From Prostheceraeus crozeri (lineage: Eukaryota > Platyhelminthes > Polycladida > Euryleptidae): DNA of 64,000 nucleotides. Positions within the stretch are counted from its first letter, which is position 1, and the number at the start of each line of letters is the position of its first letter. Shown here piece after piece: positions 44,901 to 56,227 of the stretch. The translations under genes were made by a program, and so were the position numbers. The stretch is taken from positions 136,501 to 200,500 of the forward strand of contig CAJQUW010009053.1 of the NCBI GenBank assembly GCA_907163375.1, read 5' to 3'. The notes under the pieces were generated by a model. The model was not told the DNA's origin. It saw only the letters and a program-made list of their open reading frames with translations, and did not search any database.

Positions 44901-46063
44901 TATTAGACCTTCAATACTGTTGTCGACGTTTGCATATGCACCATCTATTCTCAGAGATAAAACTTTCCATGTTGAACATCAAAGCTTCAACAGTAATTTG
45001 AGTTGATGAAAATTACAATGGAAGTTATAAATATAAAATGGTGCTCTCACATTTTATATTCAAGTAATTAGACTCCATGCCGGATGCGAGTTTAGTCACA
45101 AATTCAGACGCTGGATAACGAATAGTGTCATAAAATCCTTTCCAACATCTGGTTGAGGAAGAGGACTGAGAAGATATTGAAATGACAAAGATGCAATAGT
45201 CGACGGATAAAATGGCCCATATATTGAATGAGTGAATCAATTGAGAAATCAAGAAATTTGAACCTTTGTTACGTAAGTTATGTGTGTTTCAATTCACAAC
45301 TTTGTAGTCACTGCAATGAATAAACACGAAGGTATTAATTCAGTCAATTATTCTTAGAGCAATTCACAATTTTTTTCCTAAATTACAACTTAGGGACAGT
45401 TCTTTCTCATTTCTTTAACTGCTTTTATAATTCTGACTTCTATTGAAGACTATTTCAGACATAAAATCCTATTTTAAAACGTTCATTGTTATTGCTGCCA
45501 TAGTTGGTGAAAATTTCCCAAAGATTGTTCTTTATATTCTTTGGTGAAATCACTGCTTTATTTTGCTTGGTTACTAAGCATCAGGATCAACTCGACGTAA
45601 AACGATTCACTATCTGCCGAAGCAAAAAAGCGATTCACCAAAGAATGTATGTTTATGTATAGTATGGAAGCCTACGACATAAGTAGAGACATGCTTTGTT
45701 TATTATAATGCGAATTAATGTTTCGAATAAGAATATCAAGTTAGAAATGAACTAGAAGTTTCTCTAAATTTAGTGATTGTAAATGATTCCACCTTATAGA
45801 ACATTAGATGTATGTATAAATATGGTTATAGTCATTATGCATAGGAGAGCGCGCATCCTTAAAGCGCGATTACTAATTTTGCACACAAAGCAGACAATTC
45901 TCCTCATTCTTGATTTCCCAATTTATACATTTATTTGATCTTGAAGCAAGATCTAAAATCATGGAAGTTCGTTACTTATTCATTGTTTCAATAAAAACAA
46001 AAGATATTAAACTGAGAGCAAAGTCATAATTCCTTAAAGTAAATGTGTGTAGAAGTCATAAAA
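38997..46063. other. 7 kb without recognised genes or transposons, 3' of the Spalt-like gene
   Basis: No credible exon, no transposase or reverse-transcriptase sense on either strand, and no long inverted repeat seen. TAGGCCTA occurs at 40653-40660 and 42662-42669, and a 22-bp unit is duplicated in tandem at 40961-41002. The contrast with the transposon-filled left part is striking. Regulatory DNA for the adjacent gene is a possibility, not shown. Confidence 0.4.
45930..45935 (-). terminator. Candidate poly(A) signal AATAAA of the Spalt-like gene
   Basis: On the minus strand AATAAA lies about 130 bases past the stop codon at 46064. It is the first exact hexamer I see downstream, but AATAAA is frequent by chance in such AT-rich DNA. 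Confidence 0.35.
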
Positions 46064-46571
46064 TCATTCATCTACATCACCACCACTTCCATTCTCTCCT
46101 TCATACGATGATACTGTTTCTGGTTCTTCGTTCATTCGAACGGCTCCTTGATGAACACCAATGAGAGAGGGCAGTGGTGGTATTACTCCGAATTGAGGAA
46201 CCGAATGTTGTTGAGGAGATGCTTGTTGGGGTGCGGCAGGGGCGGGAACAAAAGGAGGCCACATCCCAGAGGGAGAGAAGTTTGCCAATGGTGGCATTGT
46301 TTTTGGACCGAGAGGGCCCCACAATAGTCCATGATGGAATGGAGTGTGTGGAGAAGGGAATGGTTGATGCTGCATTCCTGGTGGTAGAGTCGGCCATGGT
46401 CCCGAGCCTTCGCTTCTCACTGGCCCTAGCATTGACGGAAATTGGCCAAGAGATTGCATGGGAACTCCAGGATGACCAACATGCATTCCACCAAGAGCAG
46501 TCTGCTGATTTAACTGGTGCTGTTGGAGATGCTGATGCGGTTGATGACGGTGATGACTCTCCAGGCGTTGT
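46064..46571 (-). CDS. Spalt-like zinc-finger gene, last coding exon (proline-rich C-terminus)
   Basis: The acceptor TTGCAG ends just before 46571. The first base completes the Arg codon left by the previous exon (AG|A), and the frame runs 169 codons to the stop at 46064. It reads QRLESHHRHQPHQHLQQHQLNQQ (His/Gln-rich), then a long Pro/Gly/Met-rich region (LPPGMQHQPFPSPHTPFHHG, MPPLANFSPSGMWPPFVP, QFGVIPPLPSLIGVHQG) and an acidic end EPETVSSYEGENGSGGDVDE. This composition suits a transcription-factor activation or interaction region. No finger is present. Plus-strand frames here are shadows. Confidence 0.8.
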
Positions 46572-48005
46572 CTGCAATTATAATGTTGCTTATGAAATGC
46601 ATATCTTAGGTTTTTTTTAAAGAATATGTGCAATCTGTGAGAAAATTATGAATTAGATGCCATCATGCATAAGGCATCATTTAAGAAAACTGAATTATGC
46701 AGCACGTTTAACGTTGAAGTAAATTCTAATTAAATTCTTGATGTTCTTTGCTGATGAGATGATGTTCCATGTATCTGGTTAGCAATCGTAAAATATATTT
46801 TTGAGGAACTTATTTTCCCCTATTATAGGATGCAATTGTGCGAAATTAGTAACCCTATTAGACAATGCAATTCAAAGTTCAAAAAATTATTTCACCCTGG
46901 AAATTCGATGCAAAAATAAGAAAAATAGGCATAAGAAGGCATTACTGTGTACACTATATGGAGGCAGTGCCGTGGGCAGGAAGAATTCAGCACTTCATTT
47001 TTCTATAATATTGACAAATCTATTTACATAGTATTTTTCCGTATGAAATGACTCTGATAGAAATGGATTGTTTTTTAATCTTGCTTAAAAATATATTTCA
47101 TTGACTGTGTCACAGTACAATATCTCTTGAAATTTACTGACGATGCAAAACATTTAGTGTTTGATAAAGTGGCAGAGAAAACAAGAGTTAGCACATTAGT
47201 TTCAACAAACTTGCTGAAATTATCTTTTGAATGTCTAGAGATCAATTTGCCAAGTGCAAATTCATCACATAAGAATTGAAATTACATAACATTTATGTAG
47301 TTCGTCTTTAGTTATTTTTATAAAATTTTCATTGAGCTAGAATGGACCAGCTCAATTATGTGTTGTAAATACAAACACAAGAAAAAAACCAATGAGTTAT
47401 TATTTGTTTATTTCGATTACTTTATCAGTTATCAATTACTATGAATACATTGTTTGAAAATCCGGTTGCATAGAAATCTGCAAATTCAGAGAAAGTCATA
47501 AGCATACAATTTCTAGTCATTTAGGTTCAATTGCAATCAACTTGTAATGTTATTGCTATAATTGTGGTCTCCGTGGCACATCGGATATATGCCTAGCTTT
47601 GCGATTTGTTACTCGTGCGTCCTTCGTTATTGAAAGTCGACAGGAACACTATCCGGACTGTTAGAATTGTAGTACTTTAGTAAAATCCGATGGCCTCATC
47701 GTCCAGAACCTCGATGGTGAAAGTAACAAATTTTTAATAACTTTATCAAGCATTTACTTTAAGAAAACGCAAAACTTTAACAGAATAATCCATTAAATCT
47801 ACTCTTCATTATTTAATTGAGGCATAAATTTCGCAAGAACTGCAGCAGATATTTGAACATACAGCTTGCAATTAAATTCGGAGTCCTTGCCTGAGTCCTT
47901 ACACAATTGCAGAGACCAATATTCTAGACTACTTATAAATCAAAAAAGTAGACACAACGTCGCTAAAGGAATAATTTGAATTCGATACAAATTATTGAGA
48001 CTTAC
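46572..48005 (-). other. Intron of the Spalt-like gene
   Basis: Donor GTAAGT right after 48006 and acceptor AG before 46571, phase 2. No repeat or RNA gene recognised inside. Confidence 0.7.
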
Positions 48006-48634
48006 CTTCGAGTTGGACAATGCTTTTCTCTGTGAGTTTTCATGTTGCCTTGTGTGCTGAAAGATTTTCCACAATCCTCACAATTGTACGGCTTTTCGCC
48101 TGTATGAGATCTGATATGGATGGACAACGCACTCTTTGTTGGGAAGCCCTTGCCACATGTGTCGCAGGCATACTCTCTCCTTCTCGGAGTCATTCCGGCA
48201 GCTGTTGGACCGTTAGGAGTCAACAGAGGACATGATGCCATTGTCCCTGTATTCGGATCCACAGGGAAGCTGAGTGAGAGACCAGCAGGAGATTCAAGCT
48301 TTAGAGCTGATGCTGAAGGTTCAAATTTTAAAGACTGACCAAGACCACTGTCTGCATCCTGCATCGGAATTTCAGGGCAACTGTTTTCTCCATCTTCTTC
48401 CTCTCTAGCTCCTCTTCCTGGTCGTGGACTTTGAGAAGGAGTGGAAGCAACAGTTGGGTAAGGAGGGAAGGATGGCAAGAATCCTGATAGCTGAGGCATG
48501 ATCATCTTGGTGGAGAAAGCTCCAGCTGGAGGGGGTAATGGCGGATACGGAGCTGAGGCGGTAGTCGTGTATGGTGAGGTCAAGAATCGTTGGTGTTCTG
48601 ATCTCATCATAGCATCAATTGCATCTCCATGTTG
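48006..48634 (-). CDS. Spalt-like zinc-finger gene, exon with second finger pair
   Basis: The acceptor TTTCAG precedes 48634 and the donor GTAAGT follows 48006 (209 codons plus 2 bases). It opens with Gln-His, and this His is the last zinc ligand of the finger begun in the previous exon. A Pro/Ser-rich linker follows ([34 protein letters not shown], then [20 protein letters not shown]). Then two adjacent C2H2 fingers: [21 protein letters not shown], linker [28 protein letters not shown]. Each fits C-x2-C-x12-H-x3-H. Paired fingers with S(A/S)L and F(S/T)T.GN(L/M)K.H are a Spalt/Sall hallmark. Nuclear DNA binding is inferred from the family. Confidence 0.9.
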
Positions 48635-49319
48635 CTGAAAGAAAAAATGAATGATCTCACAGCTAGTCAATACAAAGGTAATTACCGTATACATTAAATG
48701 GAGGCCCAGAACGATTAACGAGAAATTAGTTTGAAACATCTTCAGATGAGTTGGTATTTCAATTCTGATAATTAGTTATCTCAACTCTGTGTTTTGCACA
48801 TGTACTTATGGTAGTTTTTCCTTACATCGATTTCTCAGATAGAGCATTCTTATGAACTAAATGTCCAGAATTGACTTCAAGTAAAATGACATTTTGGACG
48901 TCAGCCTTTACGAATTCGTCAAATATACAGAAAGAAAAAAGTAGGAAATAAGGGGAAAAAGGAGAGGAGGGTGTACTGTATACACAATCACGAATTAAGT
49001 ACCACCGTTCACCACAACACCACATATTTTATGTTTTTATATGAATTGATAATGCCTTCATGCCATGCATCCAACCCCACATAAAAACTCGTCCATCCAT
49101 AAACAATGATAAAGACTTGAGAAACTTGATATTTCGAAATCATTTTCTCTGCTGGTCAGTCAAATTTTTGACTTCACATGATTCATGTTGTTTGATCGGC
49201 TCACTTGGATTACACAACGCAGCTGATGAAATTCTGATTGCTAGCTGAAGGATCATTGATTTCAATTACTTTTCTGGAAACCTTAATGATTCTAAATGCA
49301 CATAGTAAAATTTTTCCGT

Positions 49320-49700
49320 TAATCTCTGTCAGGGCGGAGGGACACAGAATAAGCCACAAGTCATACGCCATCAGCCATCGTTCACAAGTCGCGTCACGAT
49401 CTTCCATAAGTCATAAGCTGTAAGCCATAAGGCGTCAGCCATAAGTCATTTTCACAACATGTTTTCTCATGACAGATAAAAGGCCAACGAGCAGGAAGAA
49501 GAAGAAAATATAAATTTTTCTAATCTTTGTAGGAGCACTATAGGTATAAGCATACAGACAGGCGCTATATCGGAACGTCGGTTCTGTTGACATCGCTTAA
49601 TGATTCTCAACCGGTTGACGACTTGTGACTTATTCTGTATGCCATCTCTCATTAAAACTTAAGTGTTGGGACTCCATTTGTGGCTTATGGCTCATCGCGT
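49320..49700. repeat. Repeat with ATAAGYCACAAGTC / GCCATAAG motifs in both orientations
   Basis: The left part has ACAGAATAAGCCACAAGTC and clustered CATAAGTCATAAG, GCCATAAG. The right part holds the inverse, GACTTGTGACTTATTCTGT (near 49619) and TGGCTTATGGC (near 49682). Inverted, repeat-rich ends suggest a decayed MITE of unknown family. No target duplication found. Confidence 0.45.
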
Positions 49701-52599
49701 ATGCATCCGGCATAAATCTATCATCATTTGCCAAAAACGTCAAAATATTAAAAAAAGGACTATCACTAAAAAATGTAGAAGCGGTTTGTCAAGATTTTGA
49801 TTTAAAAGTGAAGTCGACATTTTCCTCATTAGGTAAGATGCTTAATGTGTACTTTGTTTCCCTTTTAAAAAACATTTGCAGAATATCGAATTGATATAAT
49901 TTCTATCTCAGTCAGGATAGTGCATATCTCCAGCTCAAGTATATTATTTCTAATTGTATGTAACTGAATGTACCTTATTGAGACGAATAGGTAGCTTTCT
50001 ATGAGTAATTTATTCTGACATTTAAATGAGAAATAATTAATTTGCGGTAGTGTGTCACAGTCATCCATATGATCAGTTATAGATATACCTTATATACCTT
50101 TCGAGAAGAATAAAATATCTATTTATGCTATTTATGATATCATTTTCCATATTCAGAAAACAAAAGCAGATTCTTTATCTGCTTTATATATTTTCAACAA
50201 TATCCCATTTAATTTTAATTGGGCTGCTTCAATAATAGAAAATTGAACGTTTATGAAAAGGTATACATAAGATGAATTCGAAAAACTGATAGAGAATCTT
50301 AACATTGAAATTATAAATATTATGAATAATATAAAAATAAAGTAAAAAATTTACCTCATCAGTGTTGGCCATAATATGACAACTGACAAAGGTTTATATC
50401 CAAACCAAATTCTCAAAATAATTACACGTCAATACTACGCCGGTACTTCTTCGCACCTGCATTGCTTGCGAAAACTGTTGCATTAGAGTGCATTATAGTA
50501 TGTATCCATCTTCAAGTGATCTGTTTTATTTCAGAGAAATAAAATCAGACAATTCAATAGTGCATTATTGCATGTTTTCTTTGAATACATAATATATTAT
50601 ATTGAATCCAAAAATCGAAGTTACCGAGATTAATCATACTACAAAATTGATAATTGTACTACAGGTATTAAAACTTAAAGTTGTAGTATGCTGATCGAAA
50701 TACGATTCAATAAAGTATGATTTAAAGGTAGATGGTGGTTGAAAACTCATGTTGGCAGATTGTTATGTAGGTCAAACATTCAATTTTCAGAAAAATCAAT
50801 GCACTTAAAAAATGTGCTACTTTTATTCATTTCATGAATGAATTTGTAGCTAGCTATCCTAATATGCAATATAGAAAATGCTACTACTGCATGCTTTTCA
50901 AGATCAAGAAACATTGACCAAAAGAAAGCGACTGAATTGTCCAAAACAGAACAGTTGCTTTACACTCTCGTCCTACGAACTATGGACTAAGACAAAGGCG
51001 ATGCTACTATTGCAGCACGGTCAAGTGAAAACGTATTGGTTTTGGAAGTATTTTCGTTGATACATTGCCGATTCCTTTGATGTGACTTATTTAGTTGATA
51101 TTCCACAAATTACAAACAGTATCCGCTCGTGTTTAAGATCAATAGCATATTAATTCTAATCATTAAATCAGATTACAATGATATATGAAAGTTAAAGTGG
51201 AAATTAGTCAACGCTTGACAGTGGATTAACATGACAATTTCGACAAAGCGGCATTGAATATGACTTATGACAAAGCCCGCTTGTCAACAAATTAAAACGA
51301 TCTAAGAAGCCGCTGTTCACAGAATTTACTTTGCAAGCAATATCAAAACATTTGTTGATTACGACAGAGTCTAGTTTTTGAATTTCATATGGCGAAGTAA
51401 TAAATCAAAATGCAATTTTAACGAAGTCTTGAACATTACATGAAATGCTCCTGATGTTTAAACAGGAAGCTATTTGGTCAATAAAACTGCTTCCGTGGTG
51501 TGGAACTTACAAAATGCAATGATGGGTATAACAATGTGAAACTCACTTATAATGGTAGGAAATACAAACACATTTATAGAAAATTGTCCGGAAAGTAAAT
51601 TTGAATGGGTTATAATCGAATGGCGCAATTCAGACAGGAGATAAATTTACATGTGTCTATAAGAAAATTCGAAGTTTAATTTTTCAATTTGATAGGACTG
51701 AGAAAAGCACAGACTGAATGCAATGTATATGTAAATTAAGTTTTAATTCCTGCAATAACACACTTTATAACAATATGAAAATGTGAACATGTATGTCATT
51801 TGACATAACAATAGTTAATCAACTGACCAGACCAAACATAATGCATAGGGCCAGCTAGATGATGTGTTTACTATCATATCTCCTCGAAGCATGCGCAAAG
51901 TAAGAACAAGACAAGGAATTAATTTGAAGGCAAAAATTCGCAGCAAGTTGGGATAAGGAATCCCTGAGAAAGTAATTGAACTTCGTCTTCGAACTTTTTC
52001 CCTTTATCTCTTCATTATATGACTATTTCTCGCTAACCATTAAATCTCAAAATTTTGCAACATCCTAAAATATGAATTTTTCTTTGATTCACTAATATAA
52101 GCATTACGTCGTTAGAAATTTCGTTTTTTCTCAAGGAGAGGTCTATTTTGACAGGCGAGTAGACAGATAAAGCCATTAACATTAATAAACGGAATCAATT
52201 AAGATAAATCTGAGCCCTTAACTCCACGCACGAATGATTACAATGGGACTGATGATGAAAATAATGATTCATCGACATTGCAGTCACCCTTCCAATCGTC
52301 ATCAAGTATATTCCAATTCGAATACTTTTTCCTTTCCTTAACTGAATAAGTAAAGACAAAAACGCTCCATATCCACTTACAAATTACTCCGATTTGATTT
52401 CTTGAGGAAATAAAGTTGATATCGTACAACGCAAAACTTCAGACTAATTAAGCAGAATAGTTAATTTAGCATCGAATATGAAAAAAATTGAAGCAGAGGT
52501 TTCAGCGGAGATTTGTCATTTAGACTTACAAAAAACTCAAAAAAGGATGAGCTTCAACATCACTCCCTGGCGGGGTCACGGACGGTGCGTTAGTTAAAC

Positions 52600-52742
52600 T
52601 TTTCTGGAGACTTGTGATGCTTCCAGCCCGGATACCAATTCCTGCAGACTTCCAATGACACCATCGGGGCTCGACCTCTAGACCAAAAGATCATGAGGCC
52701 AAGCATTGAACCGGTGTACCTCGGAGGCCAATGCTCATAAAA
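52600..52742 (-). repeat. Possible tRNA-derived SINE (minus strand)
   Basis: The minus strand reads GGCCTCCGAGGTACACCGG, then TGGCCTCATGATC, GGTCTAGAGGTCGAGCCCC. The last part resembles a B box (GGTTCGANNCC with one base missing) and the first a D-arm/A box. A weaker echo of the same wording occurs at 47690-47720. Not foldable into a full tRNA by eye. Confidence 0.35.
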
Positions 52743-53609
52743 ATATTAAATTTATATCGTGTCCACATGATAACATTTTGTTATGTTTGCATTGATTTGT
52801 ATATTGAATTTAAGAATCAACCGTGCTAATGTCTCACATAGCTGTTTCACAAACTGTTACATCATGCGTTATGAAATTTAGAAATCATAGGGACCTACTT
52901 GTTTTTAGACAATTCTAGCATAATTCTTTCGTAATAACATACGTGTAATAGCTTAATCTAATAGCACTCTCAGCATGATTAATTAGCAGCAATCTATGAG
53001 ATCTCATTCATGAAAGGGAAAGAAAATGTTCAATCCATGTATTATTGACAAAGATAGGCCTACTCGAAATCTTGAGTGTTCTGTCTCCTGTTTGAAATAC
53101 TTTTATCTTACTTGTATTTTCTTTCCATTGTTTGAATTTGCAGAACTAATAGGTTGCCTTTTTTCGGGGACAGGCTGACTCGACAACTAAATTTCGTTGC
53201 TCTTTCCTTCTATAAAGACGTGCGCTCACATGCGAAGAAATTCTGTATCTACCTTGTTAGCAGTGTGAGCAGTCTATAAAAGGACCAGGCTTCCAGCTCT
53301 GATCTCAATCATTGCTGTGGGTAGCTTCATTTCATGCATTTTTAAATTAAAATACAGACTCATAAGAAGCTCAACTTTTACAGTCGAAACCTCTAAAACT
53401 GGAGTTCCTACAAATTCTTCATCACTATACTTATGTTAAAATTTGTTCAAGCACATGCTTTCCACTAGTGATAAAATTGTGTCTAATTCATCATTAGCTT
53501 CTCACATCAGCAAAAATTCCCAATCTCCGTAATGAAAAATTCTGTTCAGTTTTCCATGTTGTATATATTTTCTAGTCCATCTTCTAGTAGCTGATTAAAA
53601 TACACTTAC

Positions 53610-53683
53610 CGCCAGATGAGTCTTGAGGTTGCCTTTAGTTGAAAATCGCTTTCCACAAAGTCTACAGATGTAAGGTCGTTCTT
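53610..53683 (-). CDS. Spalt-like zinc-finger gene, 74-bp exon holding most of finger 2
   Basis: Acceptor TTGCAG before 53683, donor GTAAGT after 53610. With the single base from the previous exon it codes [25 protein letters not shown]. Both Cys and the first His of the finger are here, and the second His is the second codon of the next exon (LA|QH). [10 protein letters not shown] is the signature of the second finger in Spalt/Sall pairs. Too short for ordinary ORF searches. Confidence 0.9.
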
Positions 53684-55825
53684 CTGCAATCAGAGAAAGA
53701 GATAAGGGGGCGGGTAAGATGATGTTGGAATTGCAATCGTCATAAAATTTTATAAGACGCTGTAGACTATGGTTGTGGAGCTGAGGGATGCCTGCAAATC
53801 GTCATTGTTTCAACATTAATTTCTGCCACTTCCGTATATCGGTGCATTACCTATGCAAACATATAATAGAATAAATTAATCCGCGCATAGATCTCCGATG
53901 AAAACTCCAATGCGATGCCATGCAATATGCATAGGGTACATGGCAAGATGAATGATAATTGAAACTTTCTACTCCTCGACTGCACAAGACGCGTGTTGAA
54001 ATAGGTTATTTAATGATCCATTTATTGTACTCTTGAGTCCCGCCAGATTTCTGATAATTTCTTGCTCAAATTTGGTTAGGGAAATGTAATTATCTTAATC
54101 CAAAATGTCAGGCACCATAAAGCTGTTTTGGGAAATATAAAATTCAAATCAAATTATAAATAAATTGCGTTTGCCAAAAATGGAGCCATTGCTGTCCAGA
54201 TGATAGATAAACATATTTTCTCGATAACGATCTCCGATTATTGCGAACTGTCACACTGTTGCCCTCACAAACATCTAAATCTACTTGAAAATGATGCTGA
54301 GGTTAAAGAAGATTAGCTAATGTCATCAGAGGTTCTTATGAATCCTCGTTTATTACTAACTGGAAGCGGCATTGACAAATTCGGATGAAATGATGTCGGT
54401 AATTCGATTGCAAGATTAGAGTTGTCACCAAGGAGGAAGGAAGAATATACAATAAGGAATACAAGATTCTAAAAATGATTCTGCTGGATTAGCATCAAAA
54501 TGTAAGAAGGATTTAGTTTCAATGGGACAATGTTCTAATTATTCACTCATTGAAAATGATATTCGGCAGTTCAAGGATGTGAGTGTGATTCATTTTTCTT
54601 TATAATTACAGTTCTTTGTGAAAACAATTTTTAATAGCAGGACAGATTTTAGAGTTGGGGCGATGCTTATAAATGAACAAGGAGTTGATAGCGCAGATTA
54701 TATGTGATATTTGCATTCCTTAAAATTTCAAGATTCTAAATGCCTCAATGAAAAATGTTTATTTAGTAATTCACAGGATTATCAGTTTTTATTCATTGAT
54801 CATGATTGTGCATATTTCATTGCGCTTTGCATTATGATGTTGTATTTCGTCCAATATAAGGCCCGTAAAATTTTATCGTCTGAGAGTTAACTCATCCGGT
54901 TACTTAGGCCCAAGAGTAAAGTTAGCATGCTTAAGTAACATAGGGCCTACTATATAGAAAGCATATTTTCGATACAGACCCTTGTCAAGCGATGGATCTT
55001 TACGTAAGGCTAACTTTATTTTGAATCCACTTTTTCCGTATTTAGTCTACTGACATAGATGGTTACTGCTAGGCGCTTTACGCGTGATGCGAACATTTCT
55101 GATCGGTTGGAGTTGAATAAAATTCGCGATCTACTAGTACAAATCTGTCAAAGATGTCTTTCTTTAAAATCAAAAAATATATTTTATTTCGCATCTATCA
55201 AACATGACATTTCAACATTATTTTTCGCAGAAGTATTGCATTTCTTAGTCGTATATTTCTGAATGCGCTATCGCAATAGTTATAGTCACAAACCACGGTG
55301 CTATTTCCCTTCAATCGTCTAAACTCTAATAAAGATAGATAATTCAAGTGATTGAAGTAAAAGCGGAGTCGGATGACAGGCCGGGAAAGTATCTCACAGC
55401 AATGCATAAATGCGTCTGCAATTTATATGTGATTAAAATCTTATAATGCAGTTATATATAAATACTTCATGCGCGCATTTTTGCATTTACGACATAGTGC
55501 TTTTACATAGATATAGCTATCTTCTAAGGACATCAAAGTCACTGCACACAGCATGTCAGCATGTAGCATGTTTTTGATTGATTTAAAGTTTCTAATTTGC
55601 GCACGATAGCCTTATGGGCAAATTACAATTAAACCAAAATTCATATTTGCGAATAATGACATCGCGGAAGAGAGTTGTGAGTGAGCTGGGCAGCCCGCGG
55701 ATTGGGTTTGGGTTTCTACTAACCGGGCCTGAAAATTCAAGTCCTCTTGCCAGCATGTTCCGGAGACTGTAGTTCCTTTATTTAGGCTAAATGAAGTAGT
55801 TGAATATAGAAGATATCTTTCTCAC
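53684..55825 (-). other. Intron of the Spalt-like gene
   Basis: About 2.1 kb, phase 1, GT-AG. It splits the linker between the two fingers of a pair. No repeat recognised inside. Confidence 0.7.
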
Positions 55826-56227
55826 CTGTATGCACACGGTAATGCATCGTTAAAGCACTTTTGCAACTCAACCGCTTTCCACAGACCCCACAGACATTGG
55901 GATCATTAGCGTCCTCACTGTGTCGTGTCATCAAAGCTCGCCATTTCACGTTCTGTGACTCGTCCACGGTCATAAATGCCTCCAAAGGATCCTCGCCATT
56001 TCTGCGGACACCATAACTTGAGGAGAGCGAGCAAGCATCAGGAGCTGGAATTTCAGGAGCAGGACTGACTCGGCGAGAATTCGCTACTCGAAGGTCCATA
56101 GGAGAAGAGTCAATGTTGGATGTAGGGAGGACGAAGGGATTGGGTGGCTCGTTGCCGGCAGGAGAAACATCAGATGAGAGTTGACTTGGGAGAGGAGGCA
56201 TAATTTGAGGGTCGCTCATCGGGAAGC
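55826..56227 (-). CDS. Spalt-like zinc-finger gene, exon with finger 1
   Basis: Acceptor TTGAAG before 56227, donor GTGAGA after 55826, in and out at phase 1 (134 codons). It reads FPMSDPQIMPPLPSQLSSDVSPAGNEPPNPFVLPTSN, PMDLRVANSRRVSPAPEIPAP, EDPLEAFMTVDESQNVKWRALMTRH, then DPNVCGVCGKRLSCKSALTMHYRVHT. The DPN-C..C..(V/R)LSC.S(A/S)L.MHYR.HT wording is close to the first finger of the central Spalt/Sall pair. The finger is complete within the exon. The intron cuts right after His-Thr, in the linker. Confidence 0.9.

Larger units (their letters stand above)
48635..53609 (-). other. Intron of the Spalt-like gene, with two repeat traces
   Basis: About 5 kb, phase 0, GT-AG. It contains a cluster of CATAAGTC/GCCATAAG-type repeats at 49320-49700, a possible minus-strand tRNA-derived SINE near 52600-52740, and TAGGCCTA at 53055-53062. 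No exon-like frame that joins the flanking exons was found. Confidence 0.65.

Noticed and set aside
46101-46620. Long open frames on both strands over the last Spalt-like exon
   Set aside because: They overlap the exon that splices in frame with the rest of the gene. The composition of the other frames is a shadow of its proline-rich codons.
47572-47725. tRNA-like GTGGCACATCGGATA followed by a wording similar to the 52.6-kb SINE
   Set aside because: The B box is not recognisable. It could be a very decayed SINE but does not support a feature.
48020-48338. Plus-strand open frames opposite the second finger pair
   Set aside because: Shadow frames of the zinc-finger exon.
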